Assembly: GCA_021018995.1 (NCBI GenBank)
Contig: CM037592.1
Coordinates: 78,185,301-78,249,300 of the forward strand
Origin: Chloranthus sessilifolius
Lineage: Eukaryota; Streptophyta; Magnoliopsida; Chloranthales; Chloranthaceae
DNA length: 64,000 nt
Direction: 5' to 3'
In this document: positions 36,001-50,000 of the stretch, piece after piece
Layout of the letters: each line of letters starts with the position of its first letter
Numbering within the stretch: the first letter of the stretch is position 1
The notes under the pieces: model-generated
What the model saw: only the letters and a program-made list of their open reading frames with translations
Told to the model about the DNA's origin: nothing
The model's database searches: none
Made by a program: the position numbers and the translations under genes

Positions 36001-39000
36001 ACCATGTTCAAAAGGAGAGATGAAAAGCAGAAGGCCAGGAAAGCTCTACAGTCTTATAGTGCGGGTCAAATTAATAAGCGACCACGATTTCAATGACAGA
36101 CCGCTTTTCAACCAGCTGCAGGAGCATCTGCACGGCCTTATAATCCATCGATGTTCTACGCACCACCAAAGATTCCACGTGTTCAGAATCCATCTTTTTC
36201 AGCGGCTCGAAGTACATCTAGGTTTTCTCAAGCACGACCGACAGGATCTCGCATGGGATCTTATACAGCTTCACAAGTTGCCTCCAAAGATATTTGTGGG
36301 AAATGTGGGAAGGCACACAAAACCGATGAGTGTCGTAAAGCTTCTGGTGCATGTTTTCGATGTTGCAAGATAGGACATCGGATCAGAGAATGCCCGGAAA
36401 CGGTCGGAATAGCAGCAAAGGCAGGACCCGTGTTACGATCGGCGACCTACGATGCAAGACCAAGCTTATTTATTCTCGCAAAGGATGCGAGAACTAGCCA
36501 TGATATCATTCAAGGTATGGTTGTCCATTATTTTTATATTATTTAATTTCAATTAATGAACATTTTAGATAGAGAAGGTGCATATCGTAAATTAGGAATA
36601 TTACATTCTAAATTCCTCCAGTAATATATTATTATATTATTTAATACTTATAGGTAATCTAGCAAACACTAATTTGTATACCTTAGGTATCTTACAATTG
36701 TATCCAAAAGATGCTTATTTGTGTTACGATGCACGAGTCTTGATAGATCCCGGATCTACACACTCGTTTGTTACACCCCAGTTTGGTGAAAAGTTGAAGA
36801 AGTTAGGAGGTATTCCAGAACCTCTAGACTTTATTCTCAATGTTACACTTCCGACTGGACAATTTATCACGACGGATAAAGTATACCGGTCGATTATTGT
36901 TTCCATCAAGGATTATTGGGGATATGAAGCAATAGCTGATTTGATATTATTACCGATGCAAGGATACGACGTGATCCTTGGCATAGATTGGTTGTTCACT
37001 CACCATGCAAACGTTGTCTATCGCAAGAAGATTGTTTCCTTTCGCCCACAAAAGAAGGTATCAACTACATTTTATGGTGTACCGACAACGAATCTTTCGT
37101 TGATATCCACAATTCAAGCACGACAATTGCTCGATGAAGGTACTCAAGGATATATTGCGTTAATACAAAGTGATGAGCAGAAAAAGAAGGAAATTTCACT
37201 TTCAAATGTACCTATTGCTTGTGAATATCCTGACGTGTTTCCTGATGAGCTGCCAGGACTACCACCTGACAGAGAAGTTGAATTCGCAATTGAGTTAGCT
37301 CCAGGTACTGACCCAGTATCAAAAGCACCATACAGAATGGCGCCAGCAAAGTTGAAAGAACTCAAGGAGCAATTACAAGAACTTCTTGATAAAGGTTTTA
37401 TCAGACCGAGTGTGTCTCCGTGGGGCGCACCGGTGTTATTCGTGAAAAAGGACGGTCAAGAATAGACTGACGATCAAGAACAGATATCGCCAACTCAATA
37501 AACTGACGATCAAGAATAGATATCCGCTTCCTCGAATCAACGATCTCTTTGATCAATTACAAGGAGCGCGGTTCTTTTCAAAGATTGATCTACGATTGGG
37601 TTATCACCAGATGAAGGTAAAAGCTGAAGATATTTCGAAGACAACTTTTCGAACACGTTATGGTCACTACGAGTTTCTAGTTATGCCCTTTGGTTTGACT
37701 AATGCACCAGCTGCATTTATGGACCTGATGAACAAAGTCTTCAAACCTTATCTTGATTTGTGTATCGTGGTATTCATCGACGATATACTTATTTATTCCA
37801 AGACAAAGACAGAGTATGAAGATCATCTGCGTCTGGCATTACAAACACTGAGAGATTCGCAGTTGTATGCTAAATTCAGTAAATGCGACTTCTGGTTGAA
37901 TCAAGTCAGTTTTCTGGGGCATATTATATCTAAAGCAGGTATCACGGTTGATCCTACAAAGATTGAAGTTGTAGTACAGTGGAAGCAGCCACAGACCGTA
38001 ACCGAGATCCAAAGTTTTCTTGGTCTTGCAGGTTATTATCGACGCTTTGTAGAAGGATTTTCACGACTAGCTAGACCACTCACGCAGCTCACTCGAAAGA
38101 ATGTTAAATTCGAGTGGACTGAGGCGTGGAAACAAGGTTTCCAAGAATTGAAAAGAAGACTTACTTCTGCACCTGTTCTAGCATTACCATCTGGCAGTGG
38201 TGGTTATGTTGTCTTCAGTGATGCCTCATACAGTGGGTTAGGATGTGTGTTGAACCAATGGGAACGTGTGATTGCATATGGTTCTCGTCAGTTAAAAGAT
38301 CACGAGAAGAACTATCCCACTCAAAACCTGAAATTAACAGCGGTCGTTTTCGCGTTAAAAATCTGGAGACACTATCTGTACGGTGAAACCTTCGAAATCT
38401 TCACCGATCACAAGAGTCTTAAATATCTCTTCACTAAGAAAGAGTTAAATTTGAGACAGAGAAGGTGGATGGAATTCTTGAAAGACTACGACTGTTCGAT
38501 TCAATACCATCCCGGTAAAGCTAATGTTGTAGCCGATGCACTTAGCCGCAAATGCTTCGCTCAGCTATCTCATCTTGTGACAAGACTACAAAGATGGAAA
38601 CTACTCAATGATATTGTATCATCGAGTGTCACTCTTCAAACAACAGCAAATGGAGGTTTACTTGCTACAGTAATGATCCGAGCTCCACTTTTCGATAGGA
38701 TCAGAGAGCTTCAGATACAAGATGCAGAGCTTATTTCCATCCGACAAGGGGTACAAAGTGAACTACAGCCAGAATTCTCAATCAAAGAGGATGGGTCTTT
38801 ATTATTTCGAGGACGAGTATGCGTACCAGATGATCGTGCTTTACATCAAGAAATCCTCGAAGTAGCTCACAAATCAGCATATGTTATTCATCCTAGTAGC
38901 ACGAAAATGTATCAGGATCTAAAGAAAACGTTTTGGTGGAATGGTCTAAAACGTGATGTAGCGGAATATGTTACGAAGTGTTTGACTTGTCAACAAGTAA

Positions 39001-42000
39001 AGGTCGAGCACAAACATCCTGCTGGTCTGCTACAGCCATTGCCTATTTCAGAGTGGAAATGGGAGAATATTTCCATAGACTTCATTCTTGGTTTGCCCCG
39101 TACTCTAAAGGGTTACAACGCCATTTGGGTGATTGTTGATCGTCTCACCAAATCGGCGCATTTCTTACCTTATAGTACACAATATACATCGTCGAAATTA
39201 GCTGAATTCTATCTGAGAGAGATTGTACGACTACATGGGATACCCGTAGGCATTGTGTCAGATCAAGATCCTTTATACACTTCTCGATGTTGGCAAAGTT
39301 TCCAAGAAGGTATGGGTTCCAAGTTAGACTTCAGTACAGCATTTCATCCTCAGACCGACGGGCAGACGGAGAGGGTTAATCAAGTGATTTAAGTCATGTT
39401 AAGGGCCTGTATGCTCGATTTTCAAGGATCATGGGATAAACAGTTACCCCTGATCGAATTTGCATACAATAACAGTTTCCAGTCAAGCATCGGTATGGCA
39501 CCATTCGAAGCACTGTATGGACACCGATGTAAATCTCCGATTAACTGGGAAGAAGCTGGAGAGCGGTTGATTTTAGGCCCTGACCTGATAGAAAGCACCA
39601 ATGCAGTTGTTCACGTTATTTGGAAACGATTGAAGAGTGCACAGAGTCGACAAAAGAGTTACGCTGATCTCAAAATAACCAGTGTTGATTTTCAGGTAAT
39701 ATTTAATCCTGATAAACCTTTTATTAATTGATTCAAACTATATTATTAGTCTGATGAAATGATGTACAGATTGGCGAGCATGTCTTTATAAAAATCTCTC
39801 CGACTAAAGGCGTGATGCGGTTCGGGAAACGAGGCGAGCTAAGTCCTCGTTATGTTGGACCATTTCCTATATTGGGCAGAGTAGGAGAAGTAGTGTATCG
39901 ACTCGCGTTACCTCCGCACCTGGCAGGCATTCACGACGTATTTCATGTATCGATGCTGAGAAAATACGTCAGTGACCCGACGCATGTGTTGAATTTTCAA
40001 CCATTGGACATCCAAGAAGATCTAACGGTAACCGAAGAACCAGGTCAGATTTTGGACCGCAGAGATCAAATTCTGAGAACAAAACGGATTCCACTCGTGT
40101 TGATTCAATGGAAAAATCATGGGTCCCATGAAGTTACCTGGGAGCGCGAAGCTGATATTCGTGCTCAATACCCTCACTGATTTACATAGGGTACGTACTG
40201 GAAAATCCCCTTACCTGATACGGATACATAGTCAAATGAATTTAATTTGTTTCCATTATGAGTTTTATTTTATGTTTTAAACATTATTGCTAATGTACCC
40301 TGCACCCCTATATACAAAATCATATCCAATGTCGAATATAAATGAAGTGTCATAAAATAGAATTATTTTATATTAACATTAAAATGCAAGTAAATTAGAA
40401 AAGGATGAAAATAAAGTGAAACAGTGACACCTATGGGACACCTAAGCAAGGGTGTATCCCAGATTTATGCCACATACCACACTTGATTTGTTTAAGGCTA
40501 TTTATAGACTAATATAATAAGTTTTATAATCTTTTTATATACAATATTGAAAAATGGCTTAAATTTCATCAAAATAAAATATTTTTATATAAAGAAATAC
40601 ATCAAAAATTCCAAGCAATATTTTTCTACAGACCCCCTAACTGTTAAGAATACACAGGTATAAAAAAATAGGACACCACATCTCAGGAGCCCTGAAATCC
40701 GGGCCGTTCACCAACTGAACCTCCTTGCCGCGGCAAGGGCTAAGTGTTGCCGCGGCAAGTTTAAAGAGTTGCCGCGGCAACCTTGTTCGTATGTGGTGGG
40801 TCCGAAAACCCCTTTTTGTTATTTTCAGTTAAGGAAACCAGTTAGAGCTTTGTTCTTCGACCCTCCAAGCAAGGATCCATGCATGCACACCTTCCAATCA
40901 GAACCCTAGCCGCTGTATTTGCCTGCGTTTCTCCACAAAGCATTCGATTTGCTGATTTTACTCTCCTTTCAGAACAATTTCTGTGGAGGTAAAACCAATC
41001 AGACCTCAATCCTCTTGTCTGTTTTTATTGTCTTTTATTGTCTTTTAGATTGCACCATGCCTCCTAGAAAAGTAGGCGTGTCTAAACCCCCGAGGTCCTG
41101 GGCTAAAGAAAAGGGCAAAGGCCCTTCTTCTTCCTTACCCGAGCAAATCAATCCACTTGATGTGCCGGAACAGCCCATCCCGTGGTGGGCTGCGAAAGCG
41201 ATGGAACCAGAATGGATAGTGGACGACAAACTTCTGACCCCGAATGACCAGACTGCATGGTCACTTCGTTATATCGAACAGGCGCAGTTAAGCGCCTTAT
41301 ACCAGCCCTTTCATAACCAGTTTTACCCCCGTTTAGTTCGATTATTTTATCAAAATCTGGTCGTCACCCCTACTGTCGGTCAATTACAGACCGAAATAGA
41401 TGGTCGTAAATTTTATTTTAATATCCTACACATAGCAAAAGCCATAAACTGTAGTGCTGACTATGACGTCACTTCAGGACTACAAGTACCATGGCAGAGG
41501 GATGTGAAATTTCACCACATCACCTCGAAAATGACGAATGGTCAGACCGCTTTGACCATAGTCTTGCCGTATGTCGCAGCCAGTTACCACAACGGATGTG
41601 GTTTTTGGATTGTATATTTCGATATAATTTGTACCCCATGCAGCATGAAAGAGAGCGCTGAGATGCTCTCTTGCAAGCTCTTTTTGCCGTCTATGAAGGA
41701 CGATGGCTAAATGCTCCTAGGGTAGTTTGGGAAGGCATCAAGTATGCCAATGAGCACCTACAAAGCACCGTGTCACCTTCCATGCCTTCCTGCCCCTACC
41801 CTAGACTGATATCTTGCATGTTTGACGGACACTTTGATAGTGTCAATCTCACCCCCTAACAAATCCCGGTTGGCGAAGAGGTCCGCACCGATAACATGCA
41901 GGTCTTTAGCCCAGCAATTTGAAGAAATATTTACCAACGCTCTTTTCAGGCGGTAAATAACCACCAAGCGAAACAAATTCGTCGTCCTCCCCAAGTCCAA

Positions 42001-44020
42001 CCAGAAATACCCCAAGAAATCCCCGTCCCTCCTCAACCGCAAACCCAACCTCAACCCAATTCGGTCCATCCGGCTCAAGGGACCTACACCACCGCCGACC
42101 TTGTTCAGCTCATGCGTGAAAACCATGAGCAAACCCTCATTCAATTCGATAATCTTTATCGAAATCACTACATGCTCCATCAACGTATCGATTATGTTGA
42201 AGAAGCGACGAATATCATAATGGAGCATACTTTTCAAACTGCTGCAAACCCCTACATTGGGCGGGCGCGCAACTACGTCTCCCAGTATACCCGCAACGCA
42301 ACATTATTGGTCCCGGAATTCCAACAAGACTTCGAACAACAACAACAGGAAGATGGTACATCCTCAGCGGGCCAGCAGCAAACAGATCCTCAGCCTGGTA
42401 AAATATAAATTCACAAAATCAGAATTTATGTATTACATTATAGTTTTCTATTTACTTGAATTACATGCCTAATTATGATAGTTCTGTTGTTTAATGATTG
42501 TGTATGTATATCTTAACGTGCAATTCTATCTTAAAGTGCAATTCTATGGTGTATTACATGTTTTGTCTTACATAATACTAAGGAGCAGGTCAATTTCATT
42601 TTGTATGAGAATGGTCTATCTGTTTTTAGCTGAGAATCCATGTTAATGTTGAAATTGAACAATTTGCTCCTAATATGGTGATCCTCTATAGGGTATGTAA
42701 ATCTTCAAGTATAATTCTCTTGTTATCATTTAAATTTTGTCTTAACTAATGATAAGGAGTAGTCTCATTCTCAGTTAAGAAGTGTCAGTGATATATACTA
42801 TTGTCTGTGAATGGTCTCTTTCTTAGTAGCAAATCCATGCTGAAATTTTTCATATACCCCTCATCAGGTGCCACATGGAATAGACATAACACCCTGTTCA
42901 TTAAGACACATGGAATAAAAACGAAATCAGAAATCAGGTGCCACACACGTGGTTAACTCCGAAATTTCAGTTTCTCTCACAAATGTAGCTTTGATGTTGG
43001 TTTTGGTTGTTTAATGCTTTATCTTGTCTTGTGATAAATATGTATTTATTATTACCCAGATAATCCCGGTCTTATTTTCGAGGACGAAAATTCCTAAAAT
43101 ATGGGAGAATGTAACGATCCCCAGATTCGACACAGTAGTAATGAGAGTCTTGTCAAGTCCGGTCAGATCATGTACAAGTTTCCACCATGACACTCTAGGA
43201 ACCTCACCAAGTTGGCTCCTACATTGGTGCAAAGTATGAGGCCTTACAGATATGACTCCAACCTAGTTAAAGGTGTTCATTAGTTTATATCTAAGCCTTG
43301 CATAGAAACAAAAAACCTCAGTTAATATATATATATTAAAACCCTGCTAAGTATTCACGTGTGCAAGAGCACACACTTAAGCAAAGCAAACTGGCTTTAC
43401 TATTAAAAGCCAGGCTTTTGTTTTATTTGTCAAAGTATAAAACAAAACCAAAAGCAAAAGTGCTTTGTTTGTTTTATTCAGCAATACACTATTATATAGG
43501 AAACTTATCTCGGATAGCTTGTAAGCTACTTGCATGCCTTCAAGTGTACACGACTCACTTGAGTCATACTAAATGCGCATGCACACAAGGTCAAGTAGCC
43601 ATTATAAAGGCCAAGGAACCTGCATCTGTTTGCCTTCAACTTTGAATGACAGTATAGCTATCCGATCTGAGAATCTAACCGGCATATCAGAAAATTATAG
43701 AGAGGCGTGGCTGTTATGCTCTTGATGTTCAAGATCTCGATCACGTAAATTCGGTTCTGATTTGTCGAACCAGTCAAACCAGCAAAAACGATCAAGCTCA
43801 ATTCAATAGACATCATTCACCAAAAGGTATGCTATCAAGTTCATTTAAACTAAAGGATCATCAGAGCAACGATGTTGAACTTAAACTTTAAATTCAACAT
43901 GTATACTTGCAGCCGAATGCAAATTTCTGTACTTCAAAGCTGTATAGTAACTCGGCTGAAATTACAGATTTTAGGAAATTTCAGATTTGGAGTTTTAAAA
44001 TTTGCTGACCTTATACACGG

Positions 44021-44071
<51 letters not shown>

Positions 44072-47000
44072 AAGAGACTACGGAGTGCAGATTTCTGCAC
44101 TCCGGATAGTCATCAAAGACCTAGTTGAAATATAGATCTATACGTTATAGTTTATATGCTGTAAACTATAGAGTTATAAACACTACAGCTATAAATGAAT
44201 ATAGAAAATCTGTTAAACATGTACACAGAAAATATTACATATATTTATATATATAGCAAAATAAAAGAAACAACAAATAAAAAGACCAAGAAGAAGACTC
44301 AACTGAAGCCCGGCAAGCCAGTCTTGCTGCGGCAACCTCAAGGGGTTGCCACGGCAAGACACTCTGCTAAGTGGCTTGCCGCGGCAACCCTTTGAGTGTT
44401 GCCGCGGCAACCCCCAGCAGCACTGAATTCTGGGCTAGGTCATGTGCATATCGGACCTTGGGTCCACTTGGGTTCAAGTAAACACTTGCTTTGGGTCTTG
44501 ATGCACTATAAACCATATGTAAACTACTGACTCCACAATAAGATATTAGTTTATTAAAATAAATCTATTTTAATAGCTTGGTGCCACATGGAGCACGAAA
44601 CTATTGTGAAGAAATAACAGTGTATGAGGTCCTCGGATACCTGAGCAAGCGTCGATGACAAAACTTGTAAACTTTGGCGCACACAGGTAGGGAATTTACG
44701 TTCATATTTTATACTAGTAGCATTGTTGCTAGTTTTCATAGAAAGAAATTGATGAATATTCATGATAGTATTGAATAGCATAAATGGAGATAAATTTGAG
44801 TTATGTAAGTTGATGAACTTGGTTAGTTCTGACATATAAACGTATGAATTACTAGCAATCTGATGAGAAATCTGATATAACATATATAGCATTAGTAAAA
44901 AGCTCGGTCTTGAATATAAATATAACAAATATAGCATCAGTAAGTTCAAATCATCTTGTAAATCAGTTTAGCAACTTAATATTATTATCTAGTTGTGACT
45001 GTTTTTAATACATTGCATCATAAGACACACATGCAAATACATTTCTTGGTAAATCTACGTGAGTCAGTACTCAGATCCTGTTAAATTCAATGTTTTTGAC
45101 ACGTTATTGTTTCAGTGTAAATCAAGTGATCCCGCTAACTCGGAAGCTTGAAATTCTTGAGTCAAGTGATCCCGCTGACTCAGGAGCTTGACATATTCTA
45201 GTCCAAGTGATCCCGCTAACTCGGGAGCTTGACAAGTGATCCCGCTAATTCGGGAGCTTGACCTTGTTGATATCTTGTTTTTGCCAGTATGTATCCTCAA
45301 TTCAGTTTGCTTCTCACACTTGTTATACCATGCATATTTACAACATATGTACAGCATGTCAGCATAATGGATTATTTTATGTTTCTCTATGAAAATAAAT
45401 GATAAACTGTCAATATAGAATACAATGCACTATTCTCTACTGAGCTGTGGATGATAGCTCATTCCTCGACTTAATTGTCTTAGCGAGGCGACCACGAACG
45501 CGGTGACCCTACATACGATGCGGAGGAGGAGGGAGGCAACTGACGAGGCGACTTCCCAAAGGAGTTCTTCCCGTAGTTAGGTTTGTTGTTTGGGATTTGG
45601 GGCATTGGGAGAGAGAGAAAGAAAGGAAAAAGATATATTGGTCTGTATAAATGATATATGTTGGTTTTAGATTTCTGATGGGATGTTTTTTTTTTTATGC
45701 ATAGGTCTCTTTTCACTGATTTGATGACGGGTGGCCGTCATCGGTGAAAAGCTATACATCAGATATATGACTTCTGTTTATCGCATATTTTAGTTCTATT
45801 TAGCAGTTATTTTGCCATCTTAGTTATTTGTCAGAGTTTAAACTCATTGCTTTCGCATTTTGTAACACTTTGATGTAAAATAAGGAACCCCTTGATGAAA
45901 GGATCATATCAGGTGATCCGATAGCGCGACCTTTCCTAGTTGAGAGACTGGGAAACGTCGGGCTGTCACAATTATTGTCCCGAGTCCGAAGCCTCCTGCT
46001 TGGCAAAATCATAATCACCACCAATAATAATGGGTCCCTATATTCTTTGAGTAAGATAGCTCAAATTCTTTTGTCCACTAGCAAACATATGGACACTTTG
46101 AGACCACATGAGAAAATTGTCGCCATGGAACTTAGTAATGGTGACAGAGGGAATAAGAGTTGTACGCCCTTGAACTAATTTAGAATCCATAAGGGTGCAC
46201 AAAGCCTTAACAAGAAGATAAGGATATGCTGGTCATTTCATTTTGGCTTCTATAGATCCAAAGAACAAGAAAAAACTTTTAACAAATAAGAAATCCATGA
46301 TACAGTGCTGTAGCTGACCCAAAATGGGATATTACAGGCAAAGGAGAGCCAAAGACAGTCAAACAACACAAAAATATATGCAGCACTAGAGCTGAGATAG
46401 ATCTACATGCAAACCCATCAAATTTGGCCTTGAACAGATAAGTACTGCAGAAAATGACCTTAAAAACAGTAAAAAAGCCAATATACTGCTGATGCGGCCT
46501 TTATGCTCCAAAAAATAGCCATCAAAATAACTATCTGTCACGTTGAATATAGCAAAGAACAAAAACTGGCCAATGATGTGCGGGGGGTCTCCAAATCAGG
46601 TCAACAGTTTGACCCATAGCCCCAAAAAAACAAGAAATGGGGTTGTTTTGAAGCAACTCAAATATTGAATAAAAGAGGAACAAGAAGGCTCCAAAAAAAA
46701 AATTAAAATAAAATTTTCCAATAGCTTTAAATGATGGGCTGACGTCAGCACATCACTGATGTCAGTAAAAAGATCCAAGAGGCACGAGTTCAGGCACAAA
46801 AAATTGGCTATATTTCCTAGATGTAAATGATGGGAGACAGAGAATGGAGTTAAGATGTAAGGTTTAGGTCAAGGAGAGTAAGTTCAGGAATTCGTTGTTA
46901 TTTTTATTTCTACACTCGATGGTATATATACGTATGAGCTACACAATAAGATCACATTATAAGCATAACTGTACAACACAATGCCACACAACCAAAGCAC

Positions 47001-50000
47001 GCACCAAAAGTAAAAATATTAGAGGAGAACCAACAAAAGCTAAAGTAATAATTACTACACGAAAGATCTGACCTATTAAAATTGATTGACCTACACTCAC
47101 AGAGTTCTATGAGTACTTACAGTTTAGGACCTCATCTCTAGCCGTTAAGAAAGATCAAATGCTGCCTCTCACACTAGCCTCCGTAAGAATGCACTAATTA
47201 CATCTCTAAAAAGTCGTATCAAATCCTAGCCCTCCATTTTTGGAGATGGAGACTATCCTAAATCTCTAAGGTGGAACAAGAATCTCACCCCTCACATCTA
47301 GAGAAACATTGAAATTCCCAAATTTTAGGGAACTTGGGATTGTAAAAATGTTAATAAATGTCATTACTTGGCCTAGAATGAAGGGTAACCATTCTTCTAT
47401 TTGACCTAGAGAATCACATTGTTCAAGGGCTTCAAAAAATGTGGCTTTATACTTTGACTTGTGAACCTAAACAAGTTTTAAGGGCTTGGAAATCCAAAAA
47501 GTCTTGAATTCTAAGTCTCCACATGCACCAGTTTAAGAGGTATTTAAAGACCTTTGCTTCTTTTAGAAATCCAAACTTTGAAGAGTCAATAAAACTACAA
47601 GGGCTATAAAGAATCACATCTACTAACATGTGGCCAATGGGAGAGAACCCATCCCTCTCCCTCTCTCAATTTTTACTTCACACAGGCCCGCTTTTGCATG
47701 TATCGATCAAGTTTAGGAGCCATGTGGCACTCAATGCGTTGGATGCATGTTTTAAGCATGCTCATGCAATTCAAATTTTCTATTTAAAATAGATTTGGAA
47801 ATCTCAAGTCTTTATTCCAGGCTCCAGCATAAGTATCTAACTTTCTTCTTCTTCTCCATCTCCTCTACTCCATGAAAACCTAGAGCTCCATCAGAGACTA
47901 GCATGGACCTTGATGATTGACTACCATTTTTCATCATTTAAACTCGAAAATTTGTAAATCTTGACCTATTCCACCCATAGAACTCGAAAACCATAGTGTT
48001 CTTCACAAAACACCTAGATCTGACATTCCTATTCGCAATATCAAGAAGGAGATCAAGCACATCAAGATTTAAACTTTTAGAAAAGAGGAAAACAAGAAAG
48101 ACTAAGGTAAAAAAGCTTCAACACCACTCGTTCCGTTCTTAGATTTTTAAAGCTTAAGTTCTATCTCTCATATAGGCTCCAGGCCTTTATTTGAGGTGAA
48201 AAGAACCCTTATATCTCCTTAGAAAACATGAACAAGATCAACATCAAGCCAAAAAGGTCTCATGAATGACAAGGTAAGTTCTTGATTCTACCTGTAGTTG
48301 GCCAGTTTTTTGCAAATCAAATCCTTTCCTAGTGAACTTGAATATCTTTGATTCTGACTTATGGTACAAAGTAAAGACACAAGCTTGTACGGTGTGATTA
48401 GATCTCTGTGATTTTCTTCTCAAATGACCCTACATTTTAGGATAGACATCTCTGTCCATAGTGAACCTCCAAGCAAACAATATGTTGTGGGAAAGGTTAT
48501 CAAATCATCCTTCCAACAATCTTAATATGATGCAAATCGGAGAACAAATGAAAAAGCTATGATCCAAAATCCCTCAGACTATAGACTAGGACTTACTGTG
48601 ATTCGGATACTATGCCAACTTTGGGAGAAAATATCTCTCCTCTTATGGTGCATTTTGAGGCAAATCGTGTCACTGAAAGGTTGTTGAATTACCTTTCCAA
48701 CGACCCCAAGATCCCCCCAAATCGAAAGTCAGATACAAATTATACGGGTGCAGATCAGAAACGTGAGCACATTAGTTGCGGAAATGCCATTGTTGAATGA
48801 ATAGTTCACGTTCAGAAGCTCGTAGAATGATAATTTTATTGACCGAGGGAATTACTAACTTGACCAAGCGATATTTCGCTTTTAATGGTAAGTTTTCCCT
48901 CGAGACGCTTCTTTTTTATGAATTTTGATTGATTTTTGGTTGATTTTGCTGCAAGAAATATTTCACCGAAAATGGGAATTTGCTCTGAAATGCTTATTTT
49001 TAATGAATTTCGATTGGTTTTGCTTGATTTTTACTCCAACCAACATTTCATGAACCACATGTTTTCCCTCGACATGCATAATTTTTGAATTTTGATTGAT
49101 TCTTTGGTTGATTTTTCTCTAAGCAGTCAGATGCGGGAACTTACTAAATGCAATGTTAGGGGTGAGATTAGGATTAAAATTAATTTAATCAATTAAAAAA
49201 ACAACAATTTTTCATAACAAATTATCACGGAAGATTCTACAAATTCAATTAGGTGATTTAATTCCGGACGAAAATAGCGTTACTTTAGTATACGTTCCCT
49301 ATCGCGGATCTAGAAGACTAGGGTTCTTATAAATGGCTAGATCTCCGATAGTTTTAGGGCGTGAACGAACTCGCAAGCGAGTTCTCTCGATACCAAACGA
49401 AAATAAAAGGCTAATAAAATTAATGATGAGTAAAATATTGATTTTAGGCTTTTATGAGATCGATAAAATAATTAGGATTACGCTACTTACGCAAACCGTA
49501 AATCTAAAGAAGATAAGAGATGGAAGAAGAGTTGGCCTCGCACCAAACTGCAAGCGGGAATCGAAGAATCGCTCTCCGTTTTGAAAAAATCGTACCCTCA
49601 CGAAAGTTTAGAACTCTCAATTTGCATAAGCAATTTTCATTAACCATAAACTAATAATAAAAGTGTTTACAAGCCTTTAAATAGGCTAACCAATGCATAA
49701 AATTAAAAATTATAGTATAACTCTAATTCCTAATAAAAGAAATATCATAATTCTTCTAAAACAATAAAGTTCTAAAACAATAATGAAACTAATCCTATTT
49801 CTAATAAAAGAAACAACTCTTACTTTCTAAAATAAAATAATAAAAGAGACTAATCCTAATTCAATTAGGATTCTTGAAATTCGTCACTTTATGTGCAGCT
49901 TCCGAAAACTGACCATAACTTCTTCAATACTTGTCGGAATTGCACGTTTTTTGGCTTGTTGGAAAGCTACTTCGATAAGCTTTCAAATATGACCAATTTC

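Noticed and set aside
41773..42237. 154-codon minus-strand frame
   Set aside because: Antisense to the extra gene; its sense strand has the domain-like motif and a better start, so this is a shadow.
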